Assembly: GCF_002940205.1 (NCBI RefSeq)
Contig: NZ_MDSK01000004.1
Span: 122,330 to 186,329, forward strand
Source of the DNA: Xanthomonas arboricola pv. guizotiae
GTDB taxonomy: Bacteria > Pseudomonadota > Gammaproteobacteria > Xanthomonadales > Xanthomonadaceae
Direction: 5' to 3'
Length of the DNA stretch: 64,000 nt
Shown here piece after piece: positions 1-8,552 of the stretch; position 1 is the stretch's first letter; the number at the start of each line of letters is the position of its first letter. The position numbers and the translations under genes were made by a program. The notes beneath the pieces were generated by a model that saw only the letters and a program-made list of their open reading frames with translations, ran no database searches and was not told where the DNA came from.

Positions 1-990
1 GCGCTCAAGGTCGGTAGTGACGAACAGGTGCCCCATCAGCTGCTCGGCATCGACACGGTTGGAGCGCGGCACCAGCACCACCCGCACCGGGCTGGTGTGG
101 TCGGACTCGTCGCGGATGTCTTCCAGCCATGGCAGCTTCTTGGCGCGCATCTGCTGGGCGATCTGTTCGATCACCTTGGACGGCGAGACCTGGTACGGCA
201 ACGCATCGATGACGATGTTGGCGTGTTCTTTCTTGTAGGTGGCGCGTGCGCGCGCACTGCCGTGGCCGGTCTCGTAGATTGCGCGCAGATCGGCCACCGG
301 GGTGATGATCTCGGCGGTGGTCGGGTAGTCCGGGCCGAGCACGTGTTCGCACAGCTCGGCGACCGTGGCATCGGGGTTGTCGAGCAGGCGCAGCAGCGCG
401 CTGACGATCTCGTTGAGGTTATGCGGCGGCACGTCGGTGGCCATGCCCACCGCGATGCCGGTGGTGCCGTTGAGCAGCAGGTGCGGCAGGCGCGCCGGCA
501 GCCAGGTCGGCTCTTCCAGGGTGCCGTCGAAGTTGGGCGCCCAATCGGTGGTGCCCTGGCCGATTTCGCCCAGCAGCACCTCGGCGATCGGGGTCAGCTT
601 GGATTCGGTGTAGCGCATCGCCGCGAACGACTTGGGGTCGTCGGTGGAGCCGAAGTTGCCCTGGCCCTCGATCAGCGGGTAGCGATACGAGAACGGCTGC
701 GCCATCAGCACCAGTGCTTCGTAGCAGGCGCTGTCGCCGTGCGGATGGTACTTACCGATCACATCACCCACGGTGCGCGCGGATTTCTTCGGCTTGGCAG
801 CGGCATTCAGGCCCAGCTCGCTCATCGCGAAGATGATGCGCCGCTGCACCGGCTTCAGGCCGTCACCCAGGAACGGCAGGGCGCGGTCGAGCACCACGTA
901 CATCGAATAGTCGAGATAAGCGCGTTCGGCGTACTCGCGCAGCGGCAGCTGCTCGAAGCCGTGGAAGGTGGGGCGGGTCAGATCGGTCAT
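1..990 (-). CDS. parC: DNA topoisomerase IV subunit A (ParC), C-terminal part outside window
   Basis: Subunit A of topoisomerase IV cuts and rejoins DNA to unlink daughter chromosomes, working with ParE in the cytoplasm. The first 330 residues are visible, starting at the ATG complementary to 988-990; the rest lies beyond the left edge. The start [20 protein letters not shown] is typical of ParC. The catalytic tyrosine is Y127 in AAMRYTES. The quinolone-resistance region reads [13 protein letters not shown], and the residues matching E. coli Ser80 and Glu84 (S87 and E91 here) are the unmutated ones, so no target-site quinolone resistance is visible. The motif order excludes GyrA less firmly than context would, but the N-terminus resembles ParC more closely. 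Confidence 0.93.
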   Translation of the reverse strand, partial: MTDLTRPTFHGFEQLPLREYAERAYLDYSMYVVLDRALPFLGDGLKPVQRRIIFAMSELGLNAAAKPKKSARTVGDVIGKYHPHGDSACYEALVLMAQPFSYRYPLIEGQGNFGSTDDPKSFAAMRYTESKLTPIAEVLLGEIGQGTTDWAPNFDGTLEEPTWLPARLPHLLLNGTTGIAVGMATDVPPHNLNEIVSALLRLLDNPDATVAELCEHVLGPDYPTTAEIITPVADLRAIYETGHGSARARATYKKEHANIVIDALPYQVSPSKVIEQIAQQMRAKKLPWLEDIRDESDHTSPVRVVLVPRSNRVDAEQLMGHLFVTTDLER

Positions 991-1050
991 GTAAAGCCAG
1001 GTCCTACGAAAGAGGAGCCCGCGCCGTGGCGCGCGCTCGAAGAGCGCCGA

Positions 1051-1902
1051 TTATCCGGATGCGGCGGGGGATGCCAAGCCGCGCGCATGCGTGCCGGCCA
1101 GATAACGCGTGGGTGGAGCGCCGAAATGGCGGTGGAACACACTGACGAAGGCGCTGGGGCTGCTGTATCCGAGCTGGTCGGCGACCTGGGCGACCGGCCT
1201 GCCCTGGCTGAGCCGTCGCAGCGCCTCTGCCAGCCGGGCCTGCTGCCGCCACTGCGCGAAACTCAGCCCGGTCTCGCTGCGGAAATGCCGACTCAGGCTG
1301 CGCGCCGACAGCCCGCCCCAGTCGGCCCAGGCGTCCAGCGGGCGCGGGTCGGCCGGGGTATCGAGCAACTGCCGGGCGATGCGCAGCAGCCGCCGGTCGG
1401 CCGGCATCGGCAGGTGCAGGTGGTCGATCTGCACCTGGTGCAGTTCGTCCAGCAGCACCGCGGCCAGGCGTTGCCGGGCGGGGTTGAGCGGCTGGCCCAG
1501 CGGCCAGTCGGCCGCGCGCATGATCACCTCGCGGGCGAGCCCGGTCAGGCGGATCACCCCGCCTTGCGCGGGCAACGCGGCGCAGGCGTCCGGCCGGACC
1601 ACCACGCCCCAGCCGCGCAGCGGCCCGGCCAGTTCCACGGTGTGCTGCTGGCCGGGCGGCATCCAGCCGGCGCAGCCCGGCGGTAGCGACAGGCTTCCCT
1701 GCTCGGTGTGCACCGTCAGCACGCCGTGCTCCACATACATCAGCTGCCCGCGGACATGCGCATGCCGAACCGTTTCCGGCGCCCATACCGCGCGCAGGTC
1801 GGCCAGGAACGCGATCACCTCCGGTCCGTCGGCCCACTCGAAGCTGTCGCGCACGCCGGGTGGCAGGGCATCGACCGTGGTTGGCGGGTTTTCGACAGTC
1901 AT
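1051..1902 (-). CDS. AraC-family transcriptional regulator with N-terminal cupin-like domain
   Basis: This 283-residue protein has the AraC layout: a small beta-barrel-like sensor region in about the first 140 residues (HVRGQLMYVEHGVLTVHTEQG, PPGQQHTVEL) followed by two helix-turn-helix units. The first HTH is near LSARSLSRHFRSETGLSFAQW and the second near VAQVADQLGYSSPSAFVSVF, at roughly residues 190-265. The short H-x-H cupin core recalls regulators that control a neighbouring transporter. It lies 60 bp upstream of parC on the same strand and about 120 bp from the start of the divergent marR-emr operon, which it might regulate; that is only a guess from position. The ligand is unknown. Confidence 0.85.
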   Translation of the reverse strand: MTVENPPTTVDALPPGVRDSFEWADGPEVIAFLADLRAVWAPETVRHAHVRGQLMYVEHGVLTVHTEQGSLSLPPGCAGWMPPGQQHTVELAGPLRGWGVVVRPDACAALPAQGGVIRLTGLAREVIMRAADWPLGQPLNPARQRLAAVLLDELHQVQIDHLHLPMPADRRLLRIARQLLDTPADPRPLDAWADWGGLSARSLSRHFRSETGLSFAQWRQQARLAEALRRLSQGRPVAQVADQLGYSSPSAFVSVFHRHFGAPPTRYLAGTHARGLASPAASG

Positions 1903-1980
1903 TGGCGCAATTGTATTACCGGGCCATGGACACAGGCGCGTAAGGTGGCGATCCTTGCTGGCGATGTAATCCCTTTAGAG

Positions 1981-2000
1981 ATATTTGCTTTGACAAATAT
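1981..2000. promoter_or_regulatory. Palindromic operator overlapping a -35-like element upstream of marR
   Basis: ATATTTG (1981-1987) and CAAATAT (1994-2000) are perfect inverted arms separated by 6 nt. A consensus-like TTGACA at 1990-1995 lies inside the palindrome, with GAAAAT at 2012-2017 as a possible -10 at 16 bp spacing. The site ends 26 bp before the marR start codon. Position and symmetry fit autorepression by the MarR protein. The short AT-rich stretch stands out from its GC-rich surroundings. Confidence 0.6.
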
Positions 2001-2025
2001 ATTTTTCAGAAGAAAATAGCCCGCC

Positions 2026-2466
2026 ATGAATGACCTCTCCACCGCCTCGCCGTCGTTCGGCCTGCTGTTGCGCCAGGTGCGCGATGCGCTGATGCGTCAG
2101 CTCGATGCCGAAATGAAGGGCGAGCTGCCGGACTTCGGCTTCAGCCACTACGTCGGCCTGAAGATCCTGGCAGTGCGCTCGCCCTGCACGGCCAACGAGC
2201 TGGCGCTGGCGCTGGACCAGACCCCGAGCGCGGTCACCCGCCTGCTCGACAAGCTCGAAGCGCTCGGTGCGGTGCGACGCGAGCCACATGCGCAGGACCG
2301 GCGCGCGCTGCAGATCGTCATGACCGAACAGGGCGTGGCGCTGTGGGAGCGCCTGAAGCTGCGCGGCGAGCGCGCCATCGAGCATGGCTTGCGCGACCTG
2401 GCCCCGCCCGAGCGCGAGCAACTCACCTCTCTTCTCATCCGTGTCCGCGATGCACTCAACTCATGA
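2026..2466 (+). CDS. MarR-family regulator of the downstream efflux operon
   Basis: This 146-residue protein has the MarR winged-helix core: an N-terminal dimerisation helix, a recognition region at about residues 60-85 (TANELALALDQTPSAVTRLLDKLEALG) and the wing signature RREPHAQDRRALQIVMTEQG. Proteins of this family usually repress efflux genes and release DNA on binding small aromatic compounds. Its stop codon overlaps the start of the outer membrane factor gene (ATGA at 2463-2466), so the two are translationally coupled, and emrA and emrB follow. The palindrome just upstream is the likely autoregulatory site. The specific inducer cannot be told from sequence. Confidence 0.9.
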   Translation: MNDLSTASPSFGLLLRQVRDALMRQLDAEMKGELPDFGFSHYVGLKILAVRSPCTANELALALDQTPSAVTRLLDKLEALGAVRREPHAQDRRALQIVMTEQGVALWERLKLRGERAIEHGLRDLAPPEREQLTSLLIRVRDALNS

Positions 2467-3977
2467 ACGCTGCTAGTTCCCCGATCCAGATGCTGCGCCT
2501 GCGGTCCACGCAGCTTGCGCGGCCGCTCGCCCTCACTGCGCTGACGCTGGCGCTGGCCGCCTGCGCCAGCAGCCGTGGGCTTGCCCCGCAGGGCACCATG
2601 CTGGAGCCGGGCGCGCTGCATGCCGAGCGCACCCTCGCGCAGGCCAACCTGAGCCCGGCCGCCTGGCCGGCCAGCGATTGGTGGCGCGCCCTGGGCGATG
2701 CGCAATTGAACGCGCTGATCGGCGAAGGCCTGCAGCACAGTCCCAGCCTGGCGGCGGCCGATGCGCGCCTGCGTCAGGCGCAGGCACGCATCGGTAGCGC
2801 GCAGGCCGATCGCGGCCCCAGCCTGTCGGTGTCCGGCGGCTATGCGGGCGTGCAGTTGCCCGAATCGATGGTGGGCGAGGAGCGCGGCGGCAAGTTCGGT
2901 GGCAACGGCCAGCTGGTGCTGGACTTCCGCTATGGCGTGGACCTGTGGGGCGGCAAGCGCGCCACCTGGGAAGCGGCGGTGGACCAGGCGCATGCGGCCG
3001 AGGTGGACGCACAGGCGGCACGCCTGAACCTGTCGGCGGCGATCGCCGAAGCCTATGCGCAGCTCGACTACGCATGGCGCCTGCACGACGTGGCCAACGA
3101 TGAGTTGACCCGCGTGCAGAAGACCCTGGAGCTCACCCGGCAACGCCGCAGCGCCGGCATCGACAGCGAGTTGCAGGTGCGCCAGGCGCAGGCCCGCGTA
3201 CCGTCGGCGCGGCAGCAGCTGCAGTCCGCGCAGCAGCAGATCGACGAGGCTCGCAACGCGCTGGCCGCGTTGGCCGGGCAGGGCCCGGATCGCGGGCTGG
3301 AGATCGCGCGCCCGACGCTGGGGGCGGCCATCGCCGCGCAGCTGCCGAGCAACCTGCCCGCCGACCTGCTGGGCCGCCGCCCCGACGTGGTCGCCGCGCG
3401 CTGGCGTGTGGAGGCCGCCGATCAGGATATCGCCGCCGCCAAGACCCGCTTCTACCCCAGTTTCAACATCACGGCGCTGGGCGGTGTGGTGAATCGCGAT
3501 GTCGGCCAGTTCCTGGAAAGCGCCTCGGTGTTCGGCGTGGTTGCGCCGGCGCTGAGCCTGCCGATCTTCGATGGCGGCAAGCTGCGCGCCAATCTGGCCG
3601 GCAGCGATGCGCAATACGACCTGGCGGTGGCCGATTACAACCAGAAAGTGATCGACGCCCTGCGCGAGGTAGCCGACCAGGTCAACGCCGTGCGTTCGCT
3701 GGAGCAGCGTGCGCGCGCGCAGGACGACGCGGTGCAGACCGTAACCGCCGCCTTCGAACTGGCGCAGCAGCGCTACCGCGCCGGCATCGGCAGCTACCTG
3801 GAAGTGCTCAGCGTGCAGGAGCAATTGCTCACCGCACGCCAGCGCATGGCCAGCCTGCAATCGCAACAACTGTTGGCCTCGGTGAGGTTGCAGCGTGCCC
3901 TGGGCGGCGGATTCACGCCGGAACCTGCGCGCGATACCGCACACGCCGCGACCACTTCCGCACAACCGAATTCCTGA
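2463..3977 (+). CDS. Outer membrane efflux lipoprotein, NodT/TolC family
   Basis: This 504-residue protein is the outer membrane channel for the EmrAB pump encoded next to it. The chosen ATG overlaps the marR stop codon and gives a lipoprotein signal sequence ending in LALAAC, with the lipidated cysteine near residue 33. The body carries two outer-membrane-efflux repeats, including WWRALGDAQLNALIGEGL near the start, LLGRRPDVVAARWRVEAADQ in the middle and the second-repeat region RYRAGIGSYLEVLSVQEQ. Long heptad-rich helices fit the periplasmic barrel. Ten nucleotides separate it from emrA. A longer reading from an upstream in-frame ATG would run through marR and is unlikely. Confidence 0.92.
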   Translation: MNAASSPIQMLRLRSTQLARPLALTALTLALAACASSRGLAPQGTMLEPGALHAERTLAQANLSPAAWPASDWWRALGDAQLNALIGEGLQHSPSLAAADARLRQAQARIGSAQADRGPSLSVSGGYAGVQLPESMVGEERGGKFGGNGQLVLDFRYGVDLWGGKRATWEAAVDQAHAAEVDAQAARLNLSAAIAEAYAQLDYAWRLHDVANDELTRVQKTLELTRQRRSAGIDSELQVRQAQARVPSARQQLQSAQQQIDEARNALAALAGQGPDRGLEIARPTLGAAIAAQLPSNLPADLLGRRPDVVAARWRVEAADQDIAAAKTRFYPSFNITALGGVVNRDVGQFLESASVFGVVAPALSLPIFDGGKLRANLAGSDAQYDLAVADYNQKVIDALREVADQVNAVRSLEQRARAQDDAVQTVTAAFELAQQRYRAGIGSYLEVLSVQEQLLTARQRMASLQSQQLLASVRLQRALGGGFTPEPARDTAHAATTSAQPNS

Positions 3978-3987
3978 GACAGCGACG

Positions 3988-5181
3988 ATGAGCCAGACGA
4001 CTCCAACTTCTTCCCAACCTGCGCCGGCCGCGCCCAGCAAGCGCCGCGCGGCGCTGCGCATCGTGGCCATTGTGGTGATCCTGGCGATCATCGGTCTTGT
4101 GCTGTGGTACTTCCTGGTCGGCCGCTGGCACGAGGACACCGACGACGCCTACGTGCAGGGCAACCAGGTGCAGATCACCCCGATGGTCGGCGGCACCGTG
4201 GTCAGCATCGGCGCCGAAGACGGCATGCGCGTGGAGCGCGGCCAGTTGCTGGTGCAGCTGGACCCGGCTGACACCGCGGTCGCATTGCAGCAGGCCGAGG
4301 CCAATCTGGCCAAGACCGTGCGCCAGGTGCGTGGTCTGTACCGCAGCGTGGAAGGCGCGCAGGCCGAACTGTCCTCGCGCGAGGTGAGCTTGCGCAGCGC
4401 ACGTGCCGACTTCGCACGTCGCAAGGATCTGGCCGCCAGCGGCGCGATCTCCAACGAAGAACTGGCGCATGCCCGCGAGGAACTGGCCGCGGCCGAAGCG
4501 GCGGTGAGCGGTTCGCGCGAGAGCTTCGAACGCAACCGCGCGCTGGTGGACGACAGTGCGGTGGCCAACCAGCCGGACGTGCAGACTGCCGCCGCGCAGC
4601 TGCGTCAGGCCTATCTCAACCATGCGCGCACCGGTGTCATCGCGCCGGTGTCCGGCTACGTGGCGCGTCGCTCGGCGCAGCTGGGCCAGCGTGTGCAGCC
4701 CGGCAGCGTGCTGATGGCAGTGGTGCCGCTGGAGCAGGTGTGGGTGGAAGCCAACTTCAAGGAAACCCAGCTCAAGCACATGCGCCTGGGCCAGGAAGTG
4801 GAACTGCATTCGGATCTGTACGGCGGCGGCGTGGACTACACCGGCCGCATCGAAAGCCTGGGCCTGGGCACCGGCAGCGCGTTCTCGTTGTTGCCTGCGC
4901 AAAACGCCAGCGGCAACTGGATCAAGATCGTGCAGCGCGTGCCGGTGCGCATCGCGGTGGATGCCAAGCAACTGGCAGGCAATCCGCTGCGCATCGGTTT
5001 GTCGATGAAGGTCGACGTCAACCTGCACGAACAGCAGGGCAGCGTGCTGCCGACCAAGTTCGCCAATGGCGCAGTGTTCTCCACCGACGTGTATGCGCAG
5101 CAGTTGCAGGCCGCCGACGCGGACATCCAACGCATCATCCAGGACAACCTGCCTGCGCAGGCTGCGTCCAAGGTGGGCTAA
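3988..5181 (+). CDS. emrA: EmrA-type membrane fusion protein (HlyD family)
   Basis: The periplasmic adaptor (397 residues) links the inner membrane pump EmrB to the outer membrane factor. A cytoplasmic N-terminus rich in Ala, Pro and Lys is followed by one membrane helix at about residues 26-48. Next comes the family hallmark DTDDAYVQGNQVQITP, then a lipoyl half-motif (GMRVERGQLLVQLDPADT), a coiled-coil hairpin and the second lipoyl half with a beta-barrel (VSGYVARRSAQLGQRVQPG). It lies 10 bp after the outer membrane gene and 6 bp before emrB, so one transcript is expected. Confidence 0.94.
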   Translation: MSQTTPTSSQPAPAAPSKRRAALRIVAIVVILAIIGLVLWYFLVGRWHEDTDDAYVQGNQVQITPMVGGTVVSIGAEDGMRVERGQLLVQLDPADTAVALQQAEANLAKTVRQVRGLYRSVEGAQAELSSREVSLRSARADFARRKDLAASGAISNEELAHAREELAAAEAAVSGSRESFERNRALVDDSAVANQPDVQTAAAQLRQAYLNHARTGVIAPVSGYVARRSAQLGQRVQPGSVLMAVVPLEQVWVEANFKETQLKHMRLGQEVELHSDLYGGGVDYTGRIESLGLGTGSAFSLLPAQNASGNWIKIVQRVPVRIAVDAKQLAGNPLRIGLSMKVDVNLHEQQGSVLPTKFANGAVFSTDVYAQQLQAADADIQRIIQDNLPAQAASKVG

Positions 5182-5187
5182 GCCAGC

Positions 5188-6768
5188 ATGTCTTCGCAAG
5201 CTCCCACCGCGCCGGGCGGTCCCTCGGCCCCTGCGCCCGCTGCCGGCTTTCGCCCGGCGAGCGTGGCGCTGTGCACCGTGGGCCTGGCCATGGCCTCGTT
5301 CATGCAGGTGCTGGACACCACCATCGCCAACGTCTCGTTGCCGACCATCGCCGGCAATCTCGGCGCCAGCTCGCAGCAGGCCACCTGGGTCATCACCTCG
5401 TTCGCGGTCAGCACCGCGATCGCCCTGCCGCTGACCGGCTGGCTGAGCCGCCGCTTCGGCGAGACCAAGTTGTTCGTGTGGTCGACGCTGGCCTTCACCG
5501 TGGCCTCGTTGCTGTGCGGTCTGGCCCAGAGCATGGGCATGCTGGTGGTGGCGCGTGCGCTGCAGGGGTTTGTCGCCGGGCCGATGTACCCAATCACCCA
5601 GAGCCTGCTGGTGTCGATCTACCCGCGCGAAAAACGCGGGCAGGCGCTTGCCTTGCTGGCGATGATCACCGTGGTGGCGCCGATTGCCGGCCCGATCCTG
5701 GGTGGCTGGATTACCGACAACTACAGCTGGGAATGGATCTTCCTGATCAACGTGCCGTTGGGCATCATCGCCAGCAGTATTGTGGGTTCGCAGTTGCGCC
5801 ATCGCCCCGAGCAGCTGGAAACACCGCGCATGGACTACATGGGCCTGATCCTGCTGGTGGTCGGCGTGGGTGCGCTGCAGCTGGTGCTGGACCTGGGCAA
5901 CGACGAGGACTGGTTCTCTTCCGGCAAGATCGTGGTGCTGGCCTGCGTCGCTGCCGTGGCGCTGGTGGTGTTCGTGATCTGGGAACTCACCGACAAGGAT
6001 CCCATCGTCGATCTCAAGCTGTTCCGGCATCGCAACTTCCGCGCCGGCACGCTCGCGATGGTGGTGGCCTATGCGGCGTTTTTCAGCGTGAGCCTGCTGA
6101 TCCCGCAATGGCTGCAACGCGACATGGGCTACACCGCGATCTGGGCCGGCCTTGCCACCGCGCCGATCGGCATCCTGCCGGTTTTGATGACGCCGTTCGT
6201 GGGCAAGTACGCGCTGCGTTTCGACCTGCGCATGCTCGCCACCGTCGCCTTCATCTTTTTGTCGTTCACCAGCTTCCTGCGCTCCAACTTCAACCTGCAG
6301 GTGGACTTCAGCCATGTGGCCACCGTGCAATTGGTGATGGGCGTAGGTGTGGCCTTGTTCTTCATGCCGATGCTGCAAATCCTGCTCTCGGACCTGGACG
6401 GGCGTGAGATCGCCGCAGGTTCCGGCCTGGCCACCTTCCTGCGTACCCTGGGCGGCAGCTTTGCCGCATCGTTGACCACCTATCTGTGGGCACGCCGCAC
6501 CCAGGTGCACCATGCGCACATCACCGAACACATCTCGGTGTACACCCCTGGCATGCAGGAGCAGGTCACCGCGATGGGGCAGGGCGACCTGCAACGCGGC
6601 GCGGCCTCGCTCAACAACATGATCAATCACCAGGCCTCGCAGATGGGCTTCAACGACATCTTCTACCTGCTCGGCTGGACCTTCCTGGCGATCATCTTCT
6701 TCCTGTGGCTGGCCAAACCGCCGTTCGGTGCGGGCGCGGGCGGCGCAGCGGCGGCGGGCGGGCATTGA
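5188..6768 (+). CDS. emrB: EmrB/QacA-type MFS multidrug transporter (DHA2, 14 TM)
   Basis: This 526-residue inner membrane proton antiporter is the motor of the efflux complex. It carries the DHA2 motif LDTTIANVSLPTIAGNLG in the first membrane segment, the antiporter motif C (APIAGPILGGWI) followed by NYSWEWIFLINVPLG, and hydrophobic segments consistent with 14 helices. The Gly/Ala-rich C-terminal tail is probably disordered. It is the last gene of the marR-OMF-emrA-emrB operon. Its likely substrates are hydrophobic drugs or phenolics, judged from the family only. Confidence 0.93.
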   Translation: MSSQAPTAPGGPSAPAPAAGFRPASVALCTVGLAMASFMQVLDTTIANVSLPTIAGNLGASSQQATWVITSFAVSTAIALPLTGWLSRRFGETKLFVWSTLAFTVASLLCGLAQSMGMLVVARALQGFVAGPMYPITQSLLVSIYPREKRGQALALLAMITVVAPIAGPILGGWITDNYSWEWIFLINVPLGIIASSIVGSQLRHRPEQLETPRMDYMGLILLVVGVGALQLVLDLGNDEDWFSSGKIVVLACVAAVALVVFVIWELTDKDPIVDLKLFRHRNFRAGTLAMVVAYAAFFSVSLLIPQWLQRDMGYTAIWAGLATAPIGILPVLMTPFVGKYALRFDLRMLATVAFIFLSFTSFLRSNFNLQVDFSHVATVQLVMGVGVALFFMPMLQILLSDLDGREIAAGSGLATFLRTLGGSFAASLTTYLWARRTQVHHAHITEHISVYTPGMQEQVTAMGQGDLQRGAASLNNMINHQASQMGFNDIFYLLGWTFLAIIFFLWLAKPPFGAGAGGAAAAGGH

Positions 6769-6845
6769 GCACGGATGACAAGGCGTTTGGCCGCTCTAAC
6801 ATCGGCTAAGACAACGACCTCATGCCGGTCTAGTGCAGAGCGGGT

Positions 6846-6969
6846 GATCTGCGACTTGGCTGCAGGGCCCTTGCCCGCCCACCCTCGCGGGACACGCCGC
6901 AAGTACGTCCCTGTAGGCGCTTACACGGCATCCATGCCGCGTAAGGTCCCGCGACGGTGGGCGGGCAAG
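6846..6969. repeat. Dispersed inverted-repeat element, complete copy
   Basis: A 24-nt left arm (6870-6893, beginning CTTGCCCGCCCACC) pairs with a right arm at 6946-6969 with one mismatch (23 of 24). Between them lies a smaller palindrome around GCGGCATGGATGCCG. The segment from GATCTGCG at 6846 through the left arm recurs at 49509-49578 with few changes, so this is a mobile or repetitive intergenic unit and not a simple terminator. It sits 78 bp after emrB and could also fold in its transcript. Confidence 0.75.
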
Positions 6970-7043
6970 AGCCAGTCGGGATGGTCGGTGCGCGTAGCGC
7001 CTTGCAAAGCAACCAGCAAACCGTTTGGAGCGGTGAGGGCACT

Positions 7044-7226
7044 GCAGCCTTGACCGACGCAGATGCGGCGATTCGTGTGTTCGCGCTCAATGTGTCGCTG
7101 TTTCCGGCGTCCCGCAATGCGCTGGACAGCCTTGCCGAGGCGTATGAGGCAAGCGGAGATCTCGCCCGTTCGAGCACCATCCGGCAGGGCATCAAGGACA
7201 TGGCCGCCCCGCCCGGGAAACAATGA
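7044..7226 (+). pseudogene. Remnant of a TPR-containing protein (C-terminal end only)
   Basis: About 60 codons read ...AIRVFALNVSLFPASRNALD followed by SLAEAYEASGDLARSSTIRQG and a stop at 7224-7226. This matches the last tetratricopeptide-type helix pair found at the C-terminus of many serine hydrolases and similar proteins (pattern ALxxFxLNxxxFPxSxNxxDSLxEAY). No signal peptide, start with ribosome site or catalytic domain precedes it; instead the dispersed repeat ends about 75 bp upstream. The simplest reading is a gene whose 5' part was lost. An intact 89-residue gene from 6957 is possible but would begin inside the repeat. Confidence 0.55.
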
Positions 7227-7247
7227 TTCGACCGAGGGCGTGAAGCC

Positions 7248-8120
7248 TCAGCTGTTTGTTGCTGGTTGCAGCTTGACTGCCCGGTTCGGTGGCGCGTCGC
7301 CGTTGTCGGACTTCGGTTCGGCATGTTCGGTGTCATGGCGCGGCGTGTCGTCCTGCAGGGGCGCGAGCAGTTGCAGCGGCTTGCCCTGGTAACGGAACTC
7401 GAGCGCGTCCTCTAACTGACGCAGTGCTTGCACCTGGGTGCACAGCGCGTTGGCGCTGGCCTCGATGGTGGACGCCTGGGCATCCAGCATTGCATCCAGG
7501 TGGCCCTCCATCTGTTGGGCGCGTTTGTCGATTCCGTCCGAACGCCCGGTGACGATCTGCCAGAGCATGTGGCGCGCGATGCTGCCCTTGAATTGCTCGG
7601 CTTCGTGTTCGACGTAATTTGCGAAGTTGCCGTCGAAGGCCTTCTGCTCCCAACGCCCCTTGCCCAGGGTGTCGTCGACATATGCGCGTGCGCGTTTGCG
7701 CAGCCGTTCGATCTTGCGGGCGTTGAGCGCACTGCCTGTCATGACCTCGATGACACCGCCGAGTGCGTCGTAACTGAGGTCGATCACCTGATAGGCAATG
7801 CCGGCAACCTGCGGCATCAGTGCGCGGGTGCGCTGTTCCATCTTCCCAAGGCGTCGTGCATCGGCCGTGCTGGTCTGCTGCAGCTTGTGGTCGATGCTCA
7901 GTTCGCCGCCGTGGAAGAAAATTTCGCGTGGCCAATCGCTGTCGCGGTAAAGCCAGATGCCGCCGCTGTCGGCGAGCACGTTGAACGGCGTGCCGAGACC
8001 GCATTGCTGCGAAGACACCTGCGCACGATGGCGCGGGGCATCGTGTTTGTCGGTCTGCTGTGCCCGTGCATGCGGACTGACAACGGCCGGCAGCAGGGCA
8101 AGCCAGAGGAGGATGCGCAT
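7248..8120 (-). CDS. Periplasmic YggN-like protein (DUF2884 family)
   Basis: This 290-residue exported protein has no known activity. The chosen ATG (8118-8120) gives a clean signal peptide, MRILLWLALLPAVVSPHARA, cut before QQTD. An in-frame ATG at 8151-8153 would give the same signal peptide with 11 extra residues. The mature part begins with a short beta region (QQCGLGTPFNVLADSGGIWLY, FFHGGELSIDHKLQQ) and continues as a long helical domain, as in E. coli YggN. The C-terminus is charged and Pro-rich. It is separated from the upstream tRNA by the tRNA terminator. The reading frame continues upstream through the tRNA, but that extension is not a gene. Confidence 0.75.
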   Translation of the reverse strand: MRILLWLALLPAVVSPHARAQQTDKHDAPRHRAQVSSQQCGLGTPFNVLADSGGIWLYRDSDWPREIFFHGGELSIDHKLQQTSTADARRLGKMEQRTRALMPQVAGIAYQVIDLSYDALGGVIEVMTGSALNARKIERLRKRARAYVDDTLGKGRWEQKAFDGNFANYVEHEAEQFKGSIARHMLWQIVTGRSDGIDKRAQQMEGHLDAMLDAQASTIEASANALCTQVQALRQLEDALEFRYQGKPLQLLAPLQDDTPRHDTEHAEPKSDNGDAPPNRAVKLQPATNS

Positions 8121-8278
8121 GGGGCGTGCTGCCGTCGTGGAGGCGTTGCGCATGGTCGCCACAGCGGCAACAGCTGGTCGCGTGTCGAAAGTCACTGGCG
8201 CCGCACCCTTGCGACGCTGCCGATCGGCAGACATCACCGATGCCGATACACCATCGTGCAATCGCATGGCCCAGACGC

Positions 8279-8306
8279 AAAAAACCCCGCCAGAGCGGGG
8301 TTTTTT
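8279..8306 (-). terminator. Rho-independent terminator of tRNA-Leu
   Basis: CCCCGC (8285-8290) and GCGGGG (8295-8300) form a hairpin with a 4-nt loop. It is flanked by six A residues on the left and six T residues on the right, so it can act in both directions. It lies 19 bp past the CCA end of the minus-strand tRNA. Confidence 0.88.
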
Positions 8307-8324
8307 ACGATCTATCGTGAGTCG

Positions 8325-8411
8325 TGGTGCCCAGGAGAGGACTCGAACCTCCACGAAGTTGCCCCCGCTAGCACCTGAAGCTAGTGCGTCTACCAATTCC
8401 GCCACCTGGGC
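8325..8411 (-). tRNA. tRNA-Leu (anticodon CAG)
   Basis: Reading the minus strand from 8411, the 87-nt gene starts GCCCAGGTGGCGG and ends in CTGGGCACCA. The acceptor arms GCCCAGG and CCTGGGC pair. The D-loop contains AATTGGTAGAC, the anticodon stem CTAGC/GCTAG encloses TTCAGGT (anticodon CAG), a long variable arm typical of leucine tRNA follows, and the T-loop is GGTTCGAGTCC. CCA is encoded. Confidence 0.96.
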
Positions 8412-8512
8412 GACTCAGGACGCGAATTGTGCAAGTTGCGCGTGACGCTGTCAACGCATCCGGCACAATTTTTCCTGGTGGTCGGTGCCTGCCGGCGACG
8501 GGAGGAGACGGC

Positions 8513-8543
8513 GTGGCGGACATGCGCACTGCATGCCCGCCAC
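8513..8543 (-). terminator. Hairpin downstream of the beta-glucosidase gene
   Basis: GTGGCGG (8513-8519) pairs with CCGCCAC (8537-8543), and ATGC/GCAT pair inside it. It begins 10 nt after the GH3 stop codon on the minus strand. No T-run follows, so intrinsic termination is uncertain; transcript-end protection is equally possible. Confidence 0.4.
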
Positions 8544-8552
8544 GACACCGGA

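Noticed and set aside
3913..6765. Very long open frame (about 950 codons) on the minus strand
   Set aside because: It is antisense to emrA and emrB, which have clear motifs and ribosome sites; its product is His/Gln/Arg-rich in the way GC-rich antisense frames usually are.
8121..8405. N-terminal extension of the YggN-like gene starting MAELVDALAS
   Set aside because: This is the translation of tRNA-Leu and its terminator; the real start with a signal peptide is at 8120 or 8153.
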